This document shows positions 59,916 to 64,000 of a stretch of 64,000 bases of DNA, piece after piece. How positions within the stretch are numbered: position 1 is the first letter of the stretch; each line of letters opens with the position of its first letter. Position numbers and translations under genes: made by a program. Below the pieces are notes generated by a model. It did no database searches, was not told where the DNA came from, and was given only the letters and a program-made list of their open reading frames with translations. The DNA is taken from positions 248,001 to 312,000 of the forward strand of contig CAKQTZ010000004.1 in assembly GCA_934277375.1 (NCBI GenBank), written 5' to 3'. The DNA comes from an uncultured Coprococcus sp. (lineage in GTDB: Bacteria; Bacillota; Clostridia; Lachnospirales; Lachnospiraceae).

Positions 59916-60323
59916 CTGCAGGATGTACTAGATTTTTTAGCACAAGCGTATCAGGTAGAGGTACGCATTAATGCAAAGAGAGAACAAATTGAGAGCCTTA
60001 ACGAATTATCGAAATCAGCGAGGCGGACCAAATACGAAATGAGTGCAGTTCATAACGCCGATTTTCATTCAGATATTGAGCTGGTTATTGAGAAGATTGA
60101 TGAACTTCAGGAGAATATAGTGCAGGATATGTTGGAGTTAGTAGGGGCAAAAGAACAGATTATGGAGGTTATTGGTAAAGTTGAAAATAAAGAAATGCTG
60201 GCTTTGCTGGAATTACGATTCCTTTGCTATAAGACCTGGGAAGAAATAGCAGACTTGTTGGGATATAGCGTCGACAATGTTTTTAAGAAGCGAAGAAAAG
60301 CATTAGAACAAATTAAGTTATAA
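59916..60323 (+). CDS. DUF1492/ArpU-like regulator without a canonical start codon
   Basis: Similar in full length to the protein at 30702: FLAQAYQVEVRINAKREQIESL at the start and ELRFLCYKTWEEIADLLG, YSVDNVFKKRRKAL at the end. From the frame's opening at 59877 to 60038 there is no ATG, GTG or TTG. AGGAGG (59902-59907) lies 8 bases before a CTG at 59916, which is the likely start. ATG 60039 would remove the conserved N-terminal helix. Either CTG is used (135 residues) or the start has decayed. Confidence 0.55.
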   Translation: MQDVLDFLAQAYQVEVRINAKREQIESLNELSKSARRTKYEMSAVHNADFHSDIELVIEKIDELQENIVQDMLELVGAKEQIMEVIGKVENKEMLALLELRFLCYKTWEEIADLLGYSVDNVFKKRRKALEQIKL

Positions 60324-60492
60324 GACAAAATGGCCGGTAGGTGAATCAGTGCGATTTGCTTACCGACTTTTTTGCGTTATAGGGATTGCTGTGGGTTGCT
60401 TGGCTTTTTGCAAGATTGATTTTGTTCGCGATTGGGTATATAATATTGGCAACGAATATAGGTGGTTTTCCGATATGTTTTGGAGGAAGAAG

Positions 60493-60684
60493 ATGGAATA
60501 CATTTCAATAAAACAAGCATCAGAAAAATGGGGAATTACGAAGAGAAGGATCCAGGTTTTGTGTGCCGAAGGAAGAATTGAAGGCGCAACTAAAATTGGT
60601 TCATTTTGGGTGATTCCTTCGGAGGCAGTGAAGCCAAGCGATATGAGAATTAAAAGCGGAAAATATGTAAAAGAGAAGGAGTAA
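60493..60684 (+). CDS. Small HTH DNA-binding protein, excisionase-like
   Basis: 63 residues. A MerR/Xis-type winged helix: MEYISIKQASEKWGITKRRIQVLC, then GATKIGSFWVIPSEAVKPSD. Such proteins act as excisionases/recombination directionality factors or as small regulators. Lying close to the recombinases supports the first. ATG 60493 has GGAGG (60482-60486). The longer open frame upstream is not used. Confidence 0.75.
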   Translation: MEYISIKQASEKWGITKRRIQVLCAEGRIEGATKIGSFWVIPSEAVKPSDMRIKSGKYVKEKE

Positions 60685-60687
60685 CGC

Positions 60688-61446
60688 ATGTTTAATCCAG
60701 GATTAGAGATAGGGCAGATTTTGAAAAATGCTGATATTGTAGAAAAATTCAGGTGTGGAAATATGGGTGGTATGAGACGTTCCAAAACTACAAATACGCT
60801 TGTTATTGTATCAGACTATACAAAAGGAATTTACCATGACAAATGGATAGGTGGAGTTCTTCATTATACAGGAATGGGTAAGTTAGGAGACCAGGATATA
60901 AGATGGTCCCAGAATGCGACGCTTGCGGATTCTGATTTTAATGGAGTCGATGTACACTTGTTTGAGGTTATAGATGCCGGAGAGTATATTTACTGCGGAA
61001 GAATTGAACTTGTTGATAAACCATATACTGACATGCAGCCTGGTGAGGATGGAAATGACAGAAAGGTATGGATGTTTCCAATTAGACCAGTGCCGGACAA
61101 TGATGTGAAAAAGCCTCCAATGTTTGTGTTCAAAGATATTGAAGATTATAAGAACAGAGGCAAAAATGTTGATTCGGAGTATGCAAAGTTCTTAGAAGAA
61201 AACAAGAAGAAAAAAGTGAAGAGTAGTAGTGCTGTATTTCCGGTGCAGGTGAGTAAACCAGAACCAAAGAAAATAGTGAATGCGCCTAATGATATTGAGA
61301 CAAAAACAGTAAATCATAAAAAGTATGGAGTTGGGCTTATAAAAAAGGTGGAAGGACCAAATATTGTTATTACCTTCAAGAGTGTTGGTGAGAAGACGCT
61401 AAACTATGAGGTTTGCATGAAAAATAAACTGCTGGAGATTTTGTAG
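60688..61446 (+). CDS. ScoMcrA-type SRA-like domain protein (modified-DNA reader)
   Basis: 252 residues. Residues 20-140 match the SRA-like reader domain known from ScoMcrA-type restriction enzymes: CGNMGGMRRSKTTNTLVIVS, GVLHYTGMGKLGDQD, GEYIYCGRIELVDKP, DRKVWMFPIRP. That domain reads modified DNA. The C-terminal ~80 residues are charged and end in a small β domain (VNHKKYGVGLIKKVEG); no HNH nuclease follows in this chain. It starts 3 bases after the HTH gene and is coupled to the Nudix gene. A separate effector is therefore expected; see 62030-62569. Confidence 0.7.
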   Translation: MFNPGLEIGQILKNADIVEKFRCGNMGGMRRSKTTNTLVIVSDYTKGIYHDKWIGGVLHYTGMGKLGDQDIRWSQNATLADSDFNGVDVHLFEVIDAGEYIYCGRIELVDKPYTDMQPGEDGNDRKVWMFPIRPVPDNDVKKPPMFVFKDIEDYKNRGKNVDSEYAKFLEENKKKKVKSSSAVFPVQVSKPEPKKIVNAPNDIETKTVNHKKYGVGLIKKVEGPNIVITFKSVGEKTLNYEVCMKNKLLEIL

Positions 61447-61833
61447 ATGAAAACAATAAGAGTAGTGGCAGCTGTTATCAAGAATGAAAATAAGATATTT
61501 GCTACAGCTAGAGGATATGGTGAGTTTAAAGGTCAGTGGGAGTTTCCGGGCGGTAAGATAGAGGCCGGGGAAACGCCACAGGAAGCCCTTGTGCGCGAGA
61601 TAAAAGAAGAACTTGAGACAACAATCCAAGTAGGTGATTTAATCGACACCATTGAGCATGACTATCCAACATTCCATTTGTCGATGTATTGTTATTGGTG
61701 TGACATTGTCGAAGGAGAGCTTAAGTTGTTAGAGGCAGAGTCGGCCAGGTGGTTATCAAAAGAAGAATTATATGATGTAAAGTGGCTTCCTGCGGATATC
61801 CTACTGATTGAAAAGATTAAGAAGAATCTTTAG
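61447..61833 (+). CDS. MutT-like Nudix hydrolase
   Basis: 128 residues, a complete Nudix domain: the box GGKIEAGETPQEALVREIKEEL has all key Glu/Arg residues (GX5EX7REXXEE). VVAAVIKNENKIFATARG and ARWLSKEELYDVKWLPAD follow the (d)CTP/8-oxo-dGTP pyrophosphatase type. The start touches the previous stop, so the two are coupled. The substrate cannot be told from the sequence; a modified nucleotide is plausible beside an SRA-like reader. Confidence 0.9.
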   Translation: MKTIRVVAAVIKNENKIFATARGYGEFKGQWEFPGGKIEAGETPQEALVREIKEELETTIQVGDLIDTIEHDYPTFHLSMYCYWCDIVEGELKLLEAESARWLSKEELYDVKWLPADILLIEKIKKNL

Positions 61834-61842
61834 AAGAAAAGT

Positions 61843-62028
61843 ATGGGATTATTTGATGTGGATGAAGAAAAGTTATAAGCTTTATATCACAGAGCATGGC
61901 ATGAAGCAGGCATGAGTTTTGTGGATTCAAGAAAGTATCCTTATTTGAATAAGTAACTTATCCAGTATGCTAGGGAGAATAATTGCTCTTTTGATGAAGC
62001 TTGGAGAATTGCAAAGGTTGGTATGTAA
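61843..62028 (+). pseudogene. Small gene broken by two in-frame TAA stops
   Basis: One frame of 62 codons from ATG 61843 (MGLFDVDEEKL) to TAA 62026-62028 (...AWRIAKVGM) is interrupted by TAA at 61876-61878 and 61954-61956. The parts between read like normal protein (ALYHRAWHEAGMSFVDSRK; LIQYARENNCSFDEAWRI). Codon by codon it fits between the Nudix gene and the following ATG at 62030, so it looks like a small gene that has lost function. Confidence 0.55.
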
Positions 62029-62029
62029 A

Positions 62030-62569
62030 ATGGATATAGTTAGTTTACTTGAAGAATTTGTCGACTTAATCAGAAACGAAGAAGTCGAGGTATATAACGA
62101 GTTTAGCTTGCAGCATGAATTAGGAATTTTTCTGCGTGCAAAGCTAACAGGAAATAAAGTGCAGTTTGAAAGAAATACTAAGTTCTTTGGAATAACTGAT
62201 ACAGTGAAGCATGAGATAGATATTGTTATTTATAATGAGAATGAGAAATATGCGATTGAATTAAAGTATCCACTGAATGGACAGTATCCGGAACAGATGT
62301 ATTCCTTCATTAAAGATATAAAGTTTATGGAACAACTCAAAGAGGCGGGATTCGATGGAGCATACTGTGTGACACTTGTGCAGGATAAGAATTTCTATTC
62401 TGGAAATAAGGTTGATGGAGTGTATTCATATTTTAGAAATGGAAATACAATTCATGGGACTATTATAAAGCCAACTGGTAAAAAGGATGAAAGTATAGAT
62501 GTTCATGGAGAGTATCAGGTTGAGTGGAAATCCATAAACAACTGGAAATATTATATTGTGGATATGTAA
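62030..62569 (+). CDS. PD-(D/E)XK-like protein, candidate effector of the SRA/Nudix set
   Basis: 179 residues. After an N-terminal helical part (SLLEEFVDLIRNEEVEVY), VKHEIDIVIYNENEKYAIELKYP places an Asp and then a Glu-x-Lys on two strands, the pattern of PD-(D/E)XK nucleases. A helix with QYPEQMYSFIKDIKFMEQL follows, then a β-strand series (GAYCVTLVQDKNFY). ATG 62030 lies one base after the broken gene's stop. If active, it could be the nuclease for the SRA-like reader upstream. Inference from fold pattern and position. Confidence 0.6.
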   Translation: MDIVSLLEEFVDLIRNEEVEVYNEFSLQHELGIFLRAKLTGNKVQFERNTKFFGITDTVKHEIDIVIYNENEKYAIELKYPLNGQYPEQMYSFIKDIKFMEQLKEAGFDGAYCVTLVQDKNFYSGNKVDGVYSYFRNGNTIHGTIIKPTGKKDESIDVHGEYQVEWKSINNWKYYIVDM

Positions 62570-62612
62570 TGTGCATTAAGAAAAGAGGCGGGGTTTTATA
62601 GAAACAATTGAA

Positions 62613-63620
62613 TTGAGGAAAGATATCAATAAGTTATTAAAGAAGGCGAGAGAAAATGCAAAACCGGATAAATGTATCCTATGTGGAAAACCACAAACAA
62701 GTTTTTGCAATTCGCATTCTATTCCACTAATGATCTTAAAAACAATAGCATGTGAAGGAAAAGTTTTAGAACCATGGATGTTAATGGATGAAATTGATGT
62801 GGTAGATTTAGAATCGGGAATAAAAAAGTCTGGAACTTTCCATTTTATATGCAGAGAATGTGATGCTTTATATTTTCAAGACTATGAAAATAAAGAGGCA
62901 TTGCTTAATGATCCCACTGATAAAATGCTTGCGGAAATTGCATTAAAAAGTATGTTACAAATGCTATCGAAAAGAAATGAGGAAATAGCTCTTTTTGATA
63001 TTTTTCAAAAAAGGTCAGGTTCGATAATAAACAAAGAACTGTTAGATGAAGATAAGTTATTAGATATAAATGATTATATGTTTGATATGGATGTTTACAA
63101 ACGAATTATCCAAAATAATGAAAAAGGTGGGTTTAAAATTGTATTTTGGGAGAAATTACCTTATGTTGCTCCGATAGCTGTTCAGACGCCAATTACACTA
63201 TATAAGGATATCGAAGGGACTGTGATTAACGATATCTATAATACGGATCCAAATCTTCATATGCAAACAATGTACATATGTGTATTCCCTATTGAACATG
63301 AAACGGTAGTTGGAGTATTTTATCATAAAAAGGATAGAAATTATAGAAGCCTTCTACATCAGATGAATTGTATGTCTGCGAGTAAGAAGCTGCAATATAT
63401 AAATTATTTGATTTTTGCGAATACTGAGAACTATTATTTTTCTAAAACGATAGAAGATATTGTCAGGGATAATGAAAAATTAAAATTATTGGGGCAGGAG
63501 AATAATGGGGATCCGCATTTAGGAATGCTTAGACCATTAGAACAGTTACTGGAATATAAGCAGATCAAACCAGATGAAATTCCTAATTTTCTAATGCCGG
63601 AGTACAAGATAAATAGTTAG
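62613..63620 (+). CDS. Zinc-binding protein of unknown function next to attR
   Basis: 335 residues. An N-terminal zinc-binding site: CILCGKPQTSFCNSHSIP and, ~50 residues on, FHFICRECDALYFQDYE give Cys pairs like HNH-type or zinc-ribbon domains. The rest is α/β with no match I recognise. It uses TTG 62613; no in-frame ATG comes before residue 30. It is very AT-rich. As the last gene before attR, in a cargo hotspot, a defence or exclusion role is possible but unproven. Confidence 0.58.
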   Translation: MRKDINKLLKKARENAKPDKCILCGKPQTSFCNSHSIPLMILKTIACEGKVLEPWMLMDEIDVVDLESGIKKSGTFHFICRECDALYFQDYENKEALLNDPTDKMLAEIALKSMLQMLSKRNEEIALFDIFQKRSGSIINKELLDEDKLLDINDYMFDMDVYKRIIQNNEKGGFKIVFWEKLPYVAPIAVQTPITLYKDIEGTVINDIYNTDPNLHMQTMYICVFPIEHETVVGVFYHKKDRNYRSLLHQMNCMSASKKLQYINYLIFANTENYYFSKTIEDIVRDNEKLKLLGQENNGDPHLGMLRPLEQLLEYKQIKPDEIPNFLMPEYKINS

Positions 63621-63643
63621 ACAGAAGTATAGTTAAAAATTTT

Positions 63644-63734
63644 GGGTGTTAAAAGTTAAGTTTTTTGCACAAGGGTGTTAATTTGTAAGAAAGTACAGGT
63701 GTCCGCACATGATAATGCGGTGTTAGCTTACCCC
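63644..63734 (+). other. Right end of the element: repeated GGGTGTTAA and hairpin before attR
   Basis: GGGTGTTAAAA at 63644-63654 and GGGTGTTAA at 63673-63681 match GGGTGTTAAAA at 12511-12521 on the left arm. CCGCA/TGCGG (63703-63720) is a short hairpin just before the core. These could be accessory sites for recombination. Confidence 0.45.
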
Positions 63735-63750
63735 GCATGTGGAGACGGTA
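63735..63750. other. attR: attR core
   Basis: GCATGTGGAGACGGTA, identical to 12385-12400, followed by host sequence that continues the RlmD reading frame. Confidence 0.88.
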
Positions 63751-64000
63751 GTACTGCTTTCCCACAAAAAGCCAGACGGACATATCAACGTAAAAGTTGA
63801 GTTTGGCGAAGGTGAGGGAAAAGTTCCGCTTGATAATATCGCTAAAAGAGCCGAAGAATACAAGCCCAGGAAACGAGTGACCTACAAAATGATAAAGGAG
63901 TACATAGAAGCGAAATATGGCTTCAAAGTACATACCGCATATATCGCAGAGGTAAAGAGAGATTTAGGATTGCCGATGTATGATGCTCCTAATGCGGTAG
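63735..64000 (+). pseudogene. Displaced C-terminal extension of host RlmD (separated by the prophage)
   Basis: From the att core the frame reads HVETVVLLSHKKPDG, then HINVKVEFGEGEGKV, RKRVTYKMIKEYIEAKYGF and AYIAEVKRDLGLPM to the window end, with no stop. This is the clostridial C-terminal extension after the RlmD methyltransferase domain. A stop codon (TAG at 63724-63726) lies just upstream, and no start codon is near, so it is now not translated with RlmD. It may carry a DNA- or RNA-binding HTH-like fold (TYKMIKEYIEAKYG). Confidence 0.72.

Larger units (their letters stand above)
12385..63750 (+). mobile_element. Integrated siphovirus-type prophage (~51.3 kb) with two defence cargo zones
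   Basis: The left and right boundaries share a 16-bp identity (GCATGTGGAGACGGTA). At both ends that sequence reads as the same RlmD codons. Between them lie replication genes, a full head-tail-lysis set and two serine recombinases next to the right end, which is what an active temperate phage needs. The left arm (12.5-18.8 kb) and right arm (59.4-63.6 kb) hold accessory genes, and both are markedly AT-richer than the host flank. No obvious CI-type repressor was found near the early promoter. Confidence 0.93.

Noticed and set aside
61876-61956. Recoding of TAA as a sense codon in this phage (with the TAA at 27546)
   Set aside because: TAA ends many intact phage genes here, and no suppressor tRNA was seen; nonsense changes explain the three cases better.

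Overview
The window is a stretch of a low-to-mid GC Firmicutes chromosome, most likely Clostridia/Lachnospiraceae. This is inferred from strong AGGAGG ribosome binding sites, the set and order of host genes (TrmL, WYL regulator, MutS2, YhaM-type exonuclease, RlmD) and the style of the phage genes. The host genes carry an almost complete siphovirus-type prophage of about 51.3 kb. No tRNA, rRNA or CRISPR array was seen.

Host part (1-12.4 kb): the 3' part of an AIR-synthase-related gene, trmL and a WYL-domain regulator, ended by a strong terminator. Next come an ECF-type sigma factor with a membrane protein that looks like its anti-sigma partner, and a convergent two-component system (OmpR-type regulator, then kinase, TAATG overlap). 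mutS2, a small membrane protein, a yhaM-like exonuclease and rlmD follow. The prophage sits inside the 3' end of rlmD. A 16-bp identity (12385-12400 and 63735-63750) marks attL and attR. The element supplies ten replacement codons and a stop, so RlmD keeps its conserved end, while the host's own C-terminal extension is stranded beyond attR at the right edge.

Prophage left arm (12.4-18.9 kb): AT-rich defence cargo. It holds a Lamassu-like pair (DUF4297/Cap4-type nuclease plus SMC-like ATPase with a CPxC zinc hook), an AvaI/BsoBI-type restriction-modification pair and a DUF4238 protein. At 18850-18878 a consensus sigma-A promoter has a consensus LexA/SOS box inside its spacer and opens the early operon.

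Early region (18.9-33.8 kb): small phage proteins, an antisense STAND-type NTPase with its own promoter, SNF2-type helicase, family A DNA polymerase, a deoxyribosyltransferase-like protein cut short by an in-frame TAA, a primase/helicase, an origin-like repeat region, VRR-NUC nuclease, an ArpU/DUF1492-type regulator, HNH nuclease, an HTH/zinc-ribbon protein and a ParB-methyltransferase fusion. An amidoligase-centred group of small genes follows (33.8-36.6 kb), some behind duplicated leader sequences.

Late region (36.7-56.7 kb): P27-type small terminase, large terminase, portal, ClpP-type protease, HK97 capsid, head-tail genes, major tail protein, G/GT chaperones with an AAAAAAC frameshift site, tape measure with 17 eleven-residue repeats, distal tail genes, holin and GH25 endolysin. 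Two cassettes with their own promoters and terminators interrupt it: an RnlAB toxin-antitoxin between terminase and portal, and a Cro/CI-type regulator between the tail chaperone and the tape measure.

Right arm (56.7-63.7 kb): two overlapping large serine recombinases, then a second cargo zone. This has paralogues of two early regulators, an excisionase-like HTH protein, and a compact set of an SRA-like modified-base reader, a Nudix hydrolase, a broken small gene, a PD-(D/E)XK-like protein and an unrecognised zinc-binding protein. That set is the best candidate here for an undescribed defence system. The LexA-box promoter, in an element with no obvious CI repressor, is the most striking regulatory signal.
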